In this document: in pieces, positions 35,821-45,800 of the stretch
How positions within the stretch are numbered: the stretch's first letter is position 1
Layout of the letters: every line of letters starts with the position of its first letter
Source: Cyanobacteria bacterium SZAS-4
Lineage (GTDB): Bacteria; Cyanobacteriota; Vampirovibrionia; Obscuribacterales; Obscuribacteraceae
Reading direction: 5' to 3'
DNA: 64,000 nucleotides
Assembly: GCA_018266255.1 (NCBI GenBank)
Contig: JAFEAT010000011.1
Span: 103,003 to 167,002, forward strand
Position numbers and translations under genes: made by a program
The notes under the pieces: generated by a model
Database searches by the model: none
Told to the model about the DNA's origin: nothing
What the model saw: the letters and a program-made list of their open reading frames with translations, nothing else

Positions 35821-36393
35821 CTAGTGAATCTGCTCTTGAATACGTTGAGAACTAATCACTTTTCCGTTCTTGTCGTATTTGATTTCGATTACCCAATCAA
35901 ACACGCTCGCGGGCCACTTACCGTTTGGCAGTACTGTACTGCTATCCACGCCCAAGCCGTTAATCAATTCGGGTATGTGACCGTGATGCCATGAGATTAA
36001 TACGTGCTTACCATGCGGTTCTGTGCGCAAAGATTGAACTAGAAACGAAACGTCATAGTTGCCAAAACGCGTGTCAATCGGCAGTTTCGTTGCCTGGCTC
36101 AACGGAGTCAGTGTCAGCTTGGGACGAGCGCTCTTAGTTGTGTCTGATGTGGCATAGAGTGCATCGACATTGAACGATTCTTTGCCATCGTTGAACGGCT
36201 CGAAATACTTGGCATAAGCGTTGGCTCGAGCCTGACCTTCGGGGGTGAGACCGTCGCCAGATGGAGGCTTCTCTGCGTGCCGAATCACCAGAACAGTGGC
36301 ATTACTGAGCCCGGAAGTAGACTGCGCGCTGGCAACAGTTGCGACCGTAGATAAACAACATATCACTGACGCAACCACGGATTTTCCGGTCAT
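35821..36393 (-). CDS. Exported histidine-phosphatase-family protein
   Basis: A 190-residue protein of the phosphoglycerate-mutase-like superfamily. After a signal peptide (VVASVICCLSTVATVASAQ) comes the RHAEKP motif with the phosphorylated His, and the second catalytic His lies in LISWHHGHIPEL. The domain is short compared with 6-phytases and lacks an obvious substrate cap. It probably hydrolyses a phosphoester in the periplasm. ATG 36393 has AGAGG nine bases upstream, so the TTG at 36414 is rejected. It starts 13 bases after the RND gene on the same strand and may belong to that operon. Confidence 0.82.
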   Translation of the reverse strand: MTGKSVVASVICCLSTVATVASAQSTSGLSNATVLVIRHAEKPPSGDGLTPEGQARANAYAKYFEPFNDGKESFNVDALYATSDTTKSARPKLTLTPLSQATKLPIDTRFGNYDVSFLVQSLRTEPHGKHVLISWHHGHIPELINGLGVDSSTVLPNGKWPASVFDWVIEIKYDKNGKVISSQRIQEQIH

Positions 36394-36406
36394 CAAGATA
36401 CGCCTC

Positions 36407-39400
36407 TTAATCAACTGCGTGCGCTACGGGTCTTGGAGTCGAAAAGCTCTTGTTCTTGTTTCGGTGCATGACACTAAATATAAGTGGTACCCACACTAGC
36501 GTAAAGAAGGTTGCGACGACCAGTCCCCCGATCACCGCTCGACCCAAAGGCGCATTTTGTGCGCCACCTGAGCCGCTTCCGATTGCCATTGGCACCATAC
36601 CGATAATCATCGCCGCTGCTGTCATCAGTACTGGTCGCAAGCGAGTGGTGCCAGCTTCCAGAGCCGCTTTTATAGGGTCCATACCTTCCGCTAGTTTTTC
36701 ACGAGCAAAACTGACGACCAGAATACTGTTTGCAGACGCCACGCCGATGCTCATGATTGCGCCCATCAATGCCGGCACGCTGAAAGGAGTTTGCGTCAGG
36801 AACAACGCCCACACGATTCCGCACAACGCACCTGGAATTGCCATCAAAATAATGAGAGGGTCAACCCACGATTGGAAATTTACAACAAGCAGTAAATAAA
36901 CAAGCACAAGCGCGAACAACATGCCGGTAAGAAGCCCTGAGTAAGCCGCTTGCATGCTCACCATTTGCCCGCGCAGATCGAGGAACACGCCGTGCTCGAG
37001 TTTGCCTTTGTATGAGGCGACGATGCCCTGCACCTTCTGTGCGACTGAGTTCAAATCAGTTCCGTCAACGTTGGCGAGAATGTCGATCACCGGTTGCACG
37101 TTATAGTGATTGATCACAGTTGGTGCTATCGAACGGTCAAAGCTGGCAAGGTTGCCCAGAAGCTGGCTTTTACTACCATCTGCGTTCGTCACGACTGTAT
37201 TGGACAAGTCAGACATCGATGAGACCAGTCGCTGTGGTGTTTGCACAGCCAAACTGTAGTTGACACCATTTTTCGGATTGACCCAAAAGTTAGGCGCTGT
37301 TTGGAAGCTGGAGCTGAGTGATACCAACATCGAACCAGCAATGTCTTTCTGTGTAAAGCCCAGTTGTGCTGCCTTCTGTCGGTCGACATTGACGTTGATT
37401 ACCGGGCCGTTGATCGCCTGCTTGATGTGAACATCAACCGCTCCTGGAATTTTTTGGATCTGGTCTCGAATTTTTTCCGCAAGGGCGAAGTTGGTATTCA
37501 TGTTCAGCCCACGAACTTGCACGTCGATTGGCGCTGCCAATCCGGCGTTGAGGATCTGCGTGACGATGTCGGCTGGCTGAAAGAAGAAGACACATTCAGG
37601 GTAAAGCTTCGGCAGCTTTTCCCTGAGCATCTTTCTGTAATAAGCACTTGATTGAGTGTGCTTCGGAATGAGCGTGATGAGAATTTCGCCGTCAGCTTCC
37701 GTGTAGTTGACGCTGTCGCTCGAAGACAAGTTTAATCCCGAGTTTGGAATACCCATGATGTCTGCAACGTTATCTACTTCTTTGGCCGGAATCCATTCAG
37801 CGATACTGGCTTCGATTCTTTTGATCAACCGTTCAGTTTCTTCCACGCGCATGCCTCGTGGTGCCCCCACGTGCATACGAAGTACTCCTCCGTCGATCGA
37901 GGGGAAGAAATCCTCTCCAAGAAAAGGAACGAATGAGAAACTGACGATCATGAAAACAAGCGTGCATCCTACAACTATTAGTTTACGCAGTAGAATCCAG
38001 GTGAGAAATGAGTGGTAAACGCCGCGAACTCGCTCGAAGCCTTGATCGATTTTTCCAGTTATTCCGGCGAGCAAACCTGACAGACCGTGCTTGGCTCGCG
38101 TTGTGTGATGCAGCTGGGCGTGACCTGAGAGCATGTATTTCGCCATGACCGGCACGACCGTTCTTGAAAGAAAGTAAGAGGCGATCATCGATCCGCAAAC
38201 TGCAAGTGCAAGTGGATAGAACAGTGAGCGCGCTGGTTCAGTCAATAAAAAGACAGGAGTGAAAACAATACAGATAGATATGGTCGACACAAAGGCTGGT
38301 GCTGCAATTTCGGCAGCAGCGTCTAAAATGGCGCTCCGCATCCACTTCGCCGTGTTTTCTTTGTCGTCAACGATGCCATCAACGACGCCCGCATCATGAG
38401 CGGCCAGTCGCTGGGAGCGAACCATGTCTAAATGCCTATGAATGTTTTCTACTTCCACTGTCGCGTCGTCGACTAACATTCCAACTGCCAGGGCAAATCC
38501 ACCTAGCGTCATGGTATTGAGCGTTTGTCCCGTTACTTTTAAAATGATCAATCCGGCAAGAACAGATAGTGGAATTGATATGGCCACGATAACCGTGCTT
38601 TGCCAGTCACCTAGCAAAAGCAGCATCAAAAGCGCCGTCAGGCCAGCTGCAGTCAATCCTTCTTTGACGACGTCATCGACCGATTCTTGCACGAAGATGG
38701 ATTGGTCGTTGAGAATGCGAAGGTTCACACCTTCTGGCAAAATATTTTCGATCGCGGGAATTTGCGCCTTTACTCTATTGACCACGTCAATCGTCGATGC
38801 TGCGCCCAACTTTACGACGTTCTGAAGAATGGCGCGCCCACCGCTTTCGTTGACAACGTTGGTCTGTACAGCCAATCCGTCGTGAATTTGTGCGACGTCT
38901 TTCATCAAAATAGCAGCGTCACCAACTTGTTTTACGGGCAATTCATTCAACTGATCGACTGACGTTGGACTGCTATTAAGCAGCACGTAATATTCAGTTG
39001 TGCCAAATTTAGCCGTACCAGCCGGCAAAATGATGTTTTGTGAATTGAGTGCCAGAGCCACGTCAGCTGCAGACACTCCTTTTGATGCTAATTTCTGTGG
39101 GTCCAGGTCGACCATGATCTGGCGGGCCGCACCACCATATGGCCAGGGTAGTGAAGCGCCCTGGACAGTTGCAAGTTGTGTGCGAACGAAGTTGTTGGCG
39201 AAGTCGAACAGTTTCGTTTCCGGAATTGTCTTAGAGCTGATGCACAGCTGCATTACGGGAATGTCCGTTGCACTGAATGCGGTGACAAGTGGTGGCGTGA
39301 CGCCTGGTGGCATCTGTTTCAACATCGTCTGGCAGATCGCACCGAGTTCTGCCAGAGATTCTTGCGCGTTTGCATCTTGATGCAAATACAATTTAATAAC

Positions 39401-39670
39401 ACACACGCCAACGAGCGAAAGTGACTCTATATGCTCGATTCCGGTGACCGTCGTTGTTGCGGCGCGTTCAGTCACGTTAGTAATGCGCCGTTCCATTTCC
39501 ACCGGTATCAAACCGGTGTAGTTCCAAACGCAAGTTAGAACCGGAATGTTGATGCGCGGAAAAATGTCGACCGACATCTGTTTGATCGAGATCGATCCAA
39601 ACAACGCGATCAATATCGCCACGACAACAAATGTGTAGGGTCTGTCTAAGGCGAGTCGGACTATCCACAT
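36407..39670 (-). CDS. RND efflux transporter, inner-membrane pump (system 1)
   Basis: A proton-driven pump of 1087 residues. It has the RND layout: an N-terminal helix (YTFVVVAILIALFGSISIKQM), a large periplasmic loop starting PRINIPVLTCVWNYTG, six helices including GMLVDDATVEVENI with the two proton-relay Asp, a second loop and a mirrored second half ending in GSGGAQNAPLGRAVIGGLV. This pattern is that of HAE1/MdtB-like drug pumps rather than metal pumps. ATG 39670 is used; the TTG at 39697 lies in the promoter. The adaptor that probably serves it is encoded divergently at 40634, after the GntR regulator. Two palindromic operators lie between. Confidence 0.92.
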   Translation of the reverse strand: MWIVRLALDRPYTFVVVAILIALFGSISIKQMSVDIFPRINIPVLTCVWNYTGLIPVEMERRITNVTERAATTTVTGIEHIESLSLVGVCVIKLYLHQDANAQESLAELGAICQTMLKQMPPGVTPPLVTAFSATDIPVMQLCISSKTIPETKLFDFANNFVRTQLATVQGASLPWPYGGAARQIMVDLDPQKLASKGVSAADVALALNSQNIILPAGTAKFGTTEYYVLLNSSPTSVDQLNELPVKQVGDAAILMKDVAQIHDGLAVQTNVVNESGGRAILQNVVKLGAASTIDVVNRVKAQIPAIENILPEGVNLRILNDQSIFVQESVDDVVKEGLTAAGLTALLMLLLLGDWQSTVIVAISIPLSVLAGLIILKVTGQTLNTMTLGGFALAVGMLVDDATVEVENIHRHLDMVRSQRLAAHDAGVVDGIVDDKENTAKWMRSAILDAAAEIAAPAFVSTISICIVFTPVFLLTEPARSLFYPLALAVCGSMIASYFLSRTVVPVMAKYMLSGHAQLHHTTRAKHGLSGLLAGITGKIDQGFERVRGVYHSFLTWILLRKLIVVGCTLVFMIVSFSFVPFLGEDFFPSIDGGVLRMHVGAPRGMRVEETERLIKRIEASIAEWIPAKEVDNVADIMGIPNSGLNLSSSDSVNYTEADGEILITLIPKHTQSSAYYRKMLREKLPKLYPECVFFFQPADIVTQILNAGLAAPIDVQVRGLNMNTNFALAEKIRDQIQKIPGAVDVHIKQAINGPVINVNVDRQKAAQLGFTQKDIAGSMLVSLSSSFQTAPNFWVNPKNGVNYSLAVQTPQRLVSSMSDLSNTVVTNADGSKSQLLGNLASFDRSIAPTVINHYNVQPVIDILANVDGTDLNSVAQKVQGIVASYKGKLEHGVFLDLRGQMVSMQAAYSGLLTGMLFALVLVYLLLVVNFQSWVDPLIILMAIPGALCGIVWALFLTQTPFSVPALMGAIMSIGVASANSILVVSFAREKLAEGMDPIKAALEAGTTRLRPVLMTAAAMIIGMVPMAIGSGSGGAQNAPLGRAVIGGLVVATFFTLVWVPLIFSVMHRNKNKSFSTPRPVAHAVD

Positions 39671-39696
39671 AAACTTTTTGCCCTCGAGTCTAATCA

Positions 39697-39725
39697 ATTA
39701 TATCCGGATTATCGATAATTCCGCT
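39697..39725 (-). promoter_or_regulatory. Candidate promoter of the RND pump with operator in its spacer
   Basis: On the minus strand a perfect -10 TATAAT (39697-39702) lies 27 bases before ATG 39670. A 17-base spacer (39703-39719) contains the palindrome ATTATCGATAAT. The -35 position (AGCGGA) is weak, suggesting a promoter that depends on or is blocked by the regulator. Confidence 0.45.
39708..39719. promoter_or_regulatory. Operator copy 1: ATTATCGATAAT
   Basis: A perfect 12-bp palindrome that recurs identically at 39820-39831. It sits between the -35 and -10 of the pump promoter, where a bound repressor would block RNA polymerase. GntR-family proteins bind short palindromes of this type as dimers. 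Confidence 0.55.
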
Positions 39726-39792
39726 ATAATTGCTAAGGGATAATTCCATAAAAAATGCTGGAATGGCTTAACTGAATTGATGACACCGGTGC

Positions 39793-39821
39793 TTGACAAG
39801 ATCGGGCTAAATCTTCAGAAT
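39793..39821 (+). promoter_or_regulatory. Promoter of the gntR gene
   Basis: A perfect -35 TTGACA (39793-39798), 17-base spacer and -10 CAGAAT (39816-39821). Transcription would begin near 39828, within the second operator, leaving a leader of about 20 bases with GGAG at 39836-39839. Confidence 0.55.
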
Positions 39822-39831
39822 TATCGATAAT
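39820..39831. promoter_or_regulatory. Operator copy 2: ATTATCGATAAT
   Basis: The second copy of the 12-bp palindrome overlaps the end of the gntR -10 and the expected transcription start. This is the arrangement of an autorepressor. Confidence 0.55.
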
Positions 39832-39846
39832 TATCGGAGATGCAGA

Positions 39847-40509
39847 TTGCAGTCTACAGACAAAACTACTCCCGAAAAGTCTAAAAATTGCGCCAGCGAT
39901 CGTATCAAAGACGTCATTCTGCAGCGCATCTGTGATGGTACATATCAGCCGGGTCAAAAACTGGTCGAACTTCAAATCGCTAAGGAGTTTGCAACGAGTC
40001 AGGCTCCGATTCGCGAGGCTCTTTCTCAGTTGGAAGCGATGCGAGTCGTCGAGACGCAACCATATAAAGGTACGCGTGTTCGCGAGGTCACAAGTCGCGA
40101 AATGCAGGAGTGTCTTGAGATTCGGGGCGTTCTCGAACAATTGGCGGCCGAAAAAATGGGCGAAAGGTTGAAGCCGCGAATGGATGAGCTACGGCAGAAG
40201 GCGATGGAGACCGTGGCCGCTGCTCGAGAGAAAAATGCGCAGAAATATGGATTTGCGAACATCGAATTCCACCGCATCATAGTTGAGGCGTCAGCCAACG
40301 ACACTTTGATGATGGTTTGGCAAACGATTGCGCCTGAAATTAGAATGTTGTCGCTCGCGCATGCGAATTTGATAAATCTTGAAGAATGCGCCAACGAGCA
40401 TCTGGAAATTATCGAAGCGTTTGCGGAGAGCGATAATCGTTATGCAGGCAAACTTTTGAAGTTACACACGGAGACCGTTTTAGTTGGCGTCGACACGCCA
40501 ACAACGTAA
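39847..40509 (+). CDS. GntR-family (FadR/FCD subfamily) transcriptional regulator
   Basis: A 220-residue regulator. The N-terminal winged helix-turn-helix reads RIKDVILQRICDGTYQPGQKL then AKEFATSQAPIREALSQLEAMRVV, typical of GntR. The all-helical C-terminal FCD domain has ECLEIRGVLEQLAAEKM, the metal-ligand-like FHRIIVEASAN and AHANLINLEECANEHLEIIEAF. FCD domains sense organic acids or similar small molecules, often with a metal. The start is a TTG with GGAG seven bases before it. It lies between the divergent pump and the adaptor, so it most likely controls both and itself. Confidence 0.88.
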   Translation: MQSTDKTTPEKSKNCASDRIKDVILQRICDGTYQPGQKLVELQIAKEFATSQAPIREALSQLEAMRVVETQPYKGTRVREVTSREMQECLEIRGVLEQLAAEKMGERLKPRMDELRQKAMETVAAAREKNAQKYGFANIEFHRIIVEASANDTLMMVWQTIAPEIRMLSLAHANLINLEECANEHLEIIEAFAESDNRYAGKLLKLHTETVLVGVDTPTT

Positions 40510-40556
40510 AGATCATGCAAGGGAATCGAGATACAGCAATTACGCACACCAATTAT

Positions 40557-40590
40557 CGCAACAACAATAACCGCGACAACAATTACCGCA
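40557..40590. repeat. Short imperfect tandem repeat before the adaptor gene
   Basis: Two 15-base units, CGCAACAACAATAAC and CGCGACAACAATTAC, followed by a third CGCA. They lie in the 124-base gap between gntR and the adaptor. The role is unknown; they could be part of a leader. Confidence 0.35.
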
Positions 40591-40633
40591 CAGAGATCAT
40601 GGCCTAGCCGATCAACGGAAAGAGGAATCATTA

Positions 40634-42040
40634 ATGGAGCCCACAAGCGAAACAAGCACAACCACGGCTTTCCCTGAAAGCCAGAATGCTGCGCCGCCTG
40701 TTACTCCAATCGCTAAGCGATCCAACATGCCATGGGCGTTGGGCGTAATTGTAGTGGTTGTGTTGATCGGATTGATTGCATTCGGTGCGCTGCCAAGAAT
40801 TTTTCAACAGCAATCGTTGATTCAAGATACGAAAAAGCAAAATAGTGAGTTTCCCAGTGTCTCAGTTGTAGTCGCTCAACCAGGCGCAGCCATCGAAGAA
40901 TTTGTTTTGCCGGGCTCGACACAAGCGATTCAAGTCGCATCGATTTACGCTCGCGTAAATGGTTATCTGGATCAGCGATACGCGAACATCGGTGACAATG
41001 TTTCTGCCGGTCAAGTACTCGCCACTATCGACACGCCTGAAATCGATCAGCAGGTACAAGCAGCAGAAAGCGCTGTGCAACAGGCTAGCGCGCAAGTAGA
41101 GAATGCGAAAGAAACACAGCTGAAAGCACAAGCCGATATGCGCACCGTCGCGGCCAATGTGCGCAAGGGGCAAACCGATCTGCAGTTTTACACAGCAGAA
41201 GTGAAGCGTTACACGGGGCTGGCGAAGCAAGGTGCTGTCAGTCTGGAAGATCGTGATTCTCACATACAGCAATACAATGGTGCGGTGGCAACACTCGAAT
41301 CATTGACTGAAGCAGAACGGTCTGCGAAAGCTACATACAATTCTGCTGCCGCTGCTGTGAAAGCTGCGCAGAGTGCGCTTGATACCGCGAAGGCTCAGGC
41401 CAAGCAAGTGTCGGCAACACGTTCATTTAAAAAGGTGACCGCACCATTTTCTGGCATTGTCACCAAGCGGAACGTTGATGCAGGAGCTTTGATCACATCC
41501 GGCAGTAACAATTCCAACGCTATTCTATTTGAAGTCGCTAAGACAGACATGCTGCGTGTCTTCGTCTACGTGCCAGAGCAATACGTGCCTTACGTTCATA
41601 CTAACGAGAAGGCATTTTTGACGTTCCCTGAATATCCTCGACAAGAGTTCGAAGGCACAGTCACCAATGTCTCTGGTGGATTGGACGAAACGTCGAAAAC
41701 TCTGCAAGTAGAAATTCATGTGCCCAATGATAATCATGTGCTCATGCCTGGTATGTACGCAAAAGTACGCTTTCAAGCACCGGCAAAAATACGACTACCT
41801 GTGGTGCCTGCGTCTACATTGCAAACTCGAGCAGATGGAAGCTTTGTCTATATAGTAGATAACAACAACGTTGTTCACATGCACAAGCTTGACGTCGGTC
41901 GCGATCTTGGCGGACAATTCGAGGTGGCAAATGGTGTCAATAGTGGTGACAAAGTAATCATCAGTCCTCCAGATACAATCCGCGATGGAATAAAGGTTGA
42001 GCCAGTGTTAGCGCCGGTTCCAAAGCTGGATGGAAAATAG
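40634..42040 (+). CDS. RND periplasmic adaptor (membrane fusion protein), system 1
   Basis: A 468-residue adaptor that links an RND pump to an outer-membrane channel. It has one N-terminal membrane segment (WALGVIVVVVLIGLIAFGAL), a lipoyl half-motif (ASIYARVNGYLDQRYANIGDNVSAGQVLATID), a long alpha-hairpin coiled coil (QVQAAESAVQQASAQVENAKE and onward), a second lipoyl half (KKVTAPFSGIVTKRNVDAGALI) and beta-barrel and membrane-proximal domains. AGAGG lies eight bases before the ATG. It follows gntR and probably works with the divergent pump at 36407-39670. Confidence 0.9.
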   Translation: MEPTSETSTTTAFPESQNAAPPVTPIAKRSNMPWALGVIVVVVLIGLIAFGALPRIFQQQSLIQDTKKQNSEFPSVSVVVAQPGAAIEEFVLPGSTQAIQVASIYARVNGYLDQRYANIGDNVSAGQVLATIDTPEIDQQVQAAESAVQQASAQVENAKETQLKAQADMRTVAANVRKGQTDLQFYTAEVKRYTGLAKQGAVSLEDRDSHIQQYNGAVATLESLTEAERSAKATYNSAAAAVKAAQSALDTAKAQAKQVSATRSFKKVTAPFSGIVTKRNVDAGALITSGSNNSNAILFEVAKTDMLRVFVYVPEQYVPYVHTNEKAFLTFPEYPRQEFEGTVTNVSGGLDETSKTLQVEIHVPNDNHVLMPGMYAKVRFQAPAKIRLPVVPASTLQTRADGSFVYIVDNNNVVHMHKLDVGRDLGGQFEVANGVNSGDKVIISPPDTIRDGIKVEPVLAPVPKLDGK

Positions 42041-42043
42041 TGC

Positions 42044-42850
42044 TTAAGGCTTGACCTTCGCATCATGCAAATAGTGAGACGGTGTATCTGGAGCCGTCAT
42101 AACCGAATCGCGCACGAGTTCAAACATCGCTGGCTTGATTTTTAATTCCCCGCTATATGGCGTTGAATATGCGGCCAGAAGCCAGATGTTTAGCGCCATC
42201 GCTGCTGCTACTAGCGTAGTCATCGCACCCTGCACGTGGTGAAATTGCGAAGCGAAAACATAAGTGAATGCCACCGTAATTAGTGCACCGGCTAAGACAA
42301 TCAGCCAGAGAGCATGTGGCATTTCAGTAGAAGCTAGAAGTATTCTGGCTCTGCGTTGTTCTCCAAGCGCCTGCATGGATGCGATCATTCCCTGTTGCAA
42401 ATTGCTCTGTCTGTCATTTTCAGGAACAGTCGCAACTACCGCTTCCCACAAGTCTTGATAGGTCACCCATCCATGATTGATTTTTTCTCGCCGTTCCATC
42501 ATCGGCCACTCATTGTTGATCACGTCGTTGACATAAGCTCGACACATTTGCCTGAGTCTCGGGCGATCGATATCCGACATTCCGCGAGCTACTCGAAACA
42601 CGCTCGCGACGTTGCTGGCTTCGAGCTGTCCATACATTTGTGCGTCCTGGTACTTCGACATCGCACTGGCAATCATGAAGCCAAGCAACACTGAGAAAAG
42701 CGTTCCCACAACGCCCATCATTGCTTCGCCGGCGCTATGGTGCTGTTCCAGAACATCTATTTTGACAAATCGATTGACTACAAATTGGCCGACAAGTGCC
42801 ACTCCAACGAATCCAAAAACTAATAGAACTGCGTCGCCGAATGTGTTCAT
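42044..42850 (-). CDS. DUF4239 (bestrophin-like) membrane protein
   Basis: A 268-residue integral membrane protein. Two hydrophobic segments near the N-terminus (AVLLVFGFVGVALVGQFVV; GVVGTLFSVLLGFMIASAM) and two near the C-terminus (LWLIVLAGALITVAFTYVF; MTTLVAAAMALNIWLLAAY) enclose a helical soluble part. This is the layout of the DUF4239 family, sometimes called bestrophin-like and suspected to be channels. Its ATG shares one base with the stop of the upstream RND gene, so it belongs to the second efflux operon. Confidence 0.8.
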   Translation of the reverse strand: MNTFGDAVLLVFGFVGVALVGQFVVNRFVKIDVLEQHHSAGEAMMGVVGTLFSVLLGFMIASAMSKYQDAQMYGQLEASNVASVFRVARGMSDIDRPRLRQMCRAYVNDVINNEWPMMERREKINHGWVTYQDLWEAVVATVPENDRQSNLQQGMIASMQALGEQRRARILLASTEMPHALWLIVLAGALITVAFTYVFASQFHHVQGAMTTLVAAAMALNIWLLAAYSTPYSGELKIKPAMFELVRDSVMTAPDTPSHYLHDAKVKP

Positions 42851-45800
42851 TATTTGCTCTTGTTTGTCAACTTTGGTGGAGTGAGTCGAGCGCTTTCGTC
42901 TGTGGATTCCGTTACGAATATATTAGTGCTTTCATCCCCATGTTGTCTGCTCTTAAAGACTTTGAAAATCCAATTTTGCAGATCGTCCATGTAAGTGAAG
43001 ACCACTGGCACGACCACTAGAGTTAGCAGGGTCGACATAAAAAGTCCGCCGACAACGGCGATCGCCATCGGTGCTCGTGCTTCCGATCCTGCGCCTAAAC
43101 CCACAGCGATGGGCAACATGCCTGCAATCATGGCTGTAGTAGTCATCAAAATTGGTCGCATGCGTGTTCGACCTGCGCTGAATATCGCGTCACGACGATT
43201 CATTCCACTCGACATCGCAGACAGACAATATTCGACAAGAAGAATTGCATTCTTGGTAACGAGACCCATCAACATGACGATACCAATGAGGGCATACATA
43301 TCGATAGGCTTGTTGAAAAGAACTAATCCGATCAACGCGCCGCCCAGAGACAGAGGCAGCGACATCATAATTGTGAATGGCTGCAAGAAGCCTCTGAACA
43401 GCAAAACTAGCACTGCATATATGAGCAGCACGCCGGTAACGATTGCATAGCCGAATCCGCCAAAGATATCGCCTTGTATTTCTGCGTCTCCGGTTTTGTG
43501 CTCTTTCAATGACGACGGCATATTTTTGTATGCGGGCAAATTGTGGATGGTTTCTAACGCCTGGCCTAACGTGTAGTTCGCGCCGAACTTCGCGTTGATG
43601 GAAACCTGACGCGCGCGGTCGTGGCGGTCTATTTTGAAGAGTCCGCTGTCCAGGCTGACCTTTGCCACACTTGAGAGTGGCACCAATCTTCCGTCGTTGC
43701 CGGCCACTCGAAGGTTGCCGATCACCGACATTTTGTGTCTGAATTTTGGATCGATTTGAACAACTATTGGAATTTGTCTGTCAGCTAAGTCGAACTTTGG
43801 TCGGTTGGCTTCGGTATCGCCAACGGTGGCAACCAGTGCTGTGCGCGCAATCGACTCTACTGATACGCCTTGCTCAGCGGCACGGGCGAAGTCGGGGCGA
43901 ACAACGATTTCGGGGCGTAACGCCGAAGCGGTCGATTGAACATCTGTCAATTCTGGAATCGTGCGAACCTGCTTGGTCAGTTCCTGCGCCGTCTGCTCTA
44001 ATGCAGCAGTGTCATAACTAGTGAGCAGAATTTGCACGTTGCCTGAACCCCATCCACCGTTGAATGTGACACGAGCTCCAGGAACGGCGGACAGTTGCGG
44101 GCGAAGCGCATCTTCGAATTCATCTTGAGATAACTTTCGCTCCCCCTTCGGTTTGAGAATGATCTGAATGCGTCCTTGATTTACCTCACCGCCCTTGCCG
44201 ATCGTGGAAAAAACCGTTACTACTTCGTCGTGTTTCTTGACAATATCCGTCAATCGTTCCACTACTTGCAGTGTGTCTGGCAGTTGAGAGCCAGGTGGTA
44301 GTTCGACAGTAATTGTCGATTCGCCTCGGTCGATGCGCGACACGAGAGAAGTGGGCAAGGCTTTGAATAGCGCGATACTGGCGGCGAAAAATATTATTCC
44401 AGCAACTGCGGTGATTAATCTGTGTTTGAGCGCAACATTCAGAGCGTGATCGTAAATCTGGTTGAGCATGCCAGTTTCATGCACTTCTTTGTGAGGTTTG
44501 AGCCAATAAGCTGCCATCACAGGAGTGATCAAGCGCGCTACTAGCAGTGAACAGAAAACTGCTACTGAAACAGTTAATCCGAACTGTCGGAAAAATTGAC
44601 CGGGAATACCGCCCATGAACGCGACTGGAAGAAAGACTACAACTGCGGCCATCGTTGTTGCCACCACGGCCAATCCGATTTCGTCAGCAGCATCGATAGC
44701 CGCGAAAAATGGCTTCTTTCCTTGATTCATGTGACGCACGATATTTTCGATTTCTACAATCGCATCGTCAACGAGAATTCCGATAACCAACGCCATTCCC
44801 AGAAGCGACATATCGTTTAGTGTAAAGTCTGCAAGTTTCATGAAGCCGAACGTCGGTATCACAGACAGTGGCATAGCAACTGCGGCGATCAACGCCGCTC
44901 TGCCGTCACGCAGAAACGCCCAGATTACTATAACGGCGAGGATAGCACCGAGGAAGAGCGATTCGAATGTGGAATCACACGATTCGCGCACATATTTTGC
45001 ATCGCTGAAAATTCTGGTGAACTTGATGTCTGGTCCCAATCGCTTTTGCAGATCATCTAAAATGCGTTCTGATTCTTTCTCGACCGCGACAATGTTCTTT
45101 CCGCGGCGTCGGATGATTTCAAAGCTTACGACCGACTTTCCATCGAGCATCGCTTTGTGCCGCTGCTCCGAAATTCCCTCATAGACATCTCCTAACGCTC
45201 TCAGTTCGACCCAGCGCTTGCCGGGCAGCATGATTCTTGTCGAGCCTAACGCAGCTACGCTTGGCGCACTGCCCAAGGTGCGGATGGATTCTTCTGCCGC
45301 ACCGACTGTTCCGCGACCGCCAGGTAAGTTGATGTTCAGTGCGCGCAGTTGAGTGTTGACCATGTCGGCCGTGACACCGTGCGCTTCTAATCTAATCGGG
45401 TCGAGGTTAACGCTGATCTGCCGGTCGACGCCGCCAAACCTGTAGACTTGTCCGATATTTGTATTCGCCATCAGCGCACGAGAAACATCGTTGTCGACGA
45501 GCCAACTCAGTTCGATTGTGGGGCGATTTTTCGATGACGATATCGTGTATGTGATGGAAGAGCCGCTGACATAATCTTGCCGTTGAACGATCGGTTCTTC
45601 GATGCCGCGCGGCAGCTGTTGCCTGATTCGTGACATTGCTTCACGCACGTCATTGGTCGCTCTGTCGCTATTCGTTCCTAATTCGAATTCAATATTCGTG
45701 TTGCTGTAGCCAGTATTCACGTCAGAGTAAATGTGTTTAACGTTTGCAACACTGGCGATAGCATCTTCGACTTTTCTGGTCACTTGCGTTTCAAGTTCGA

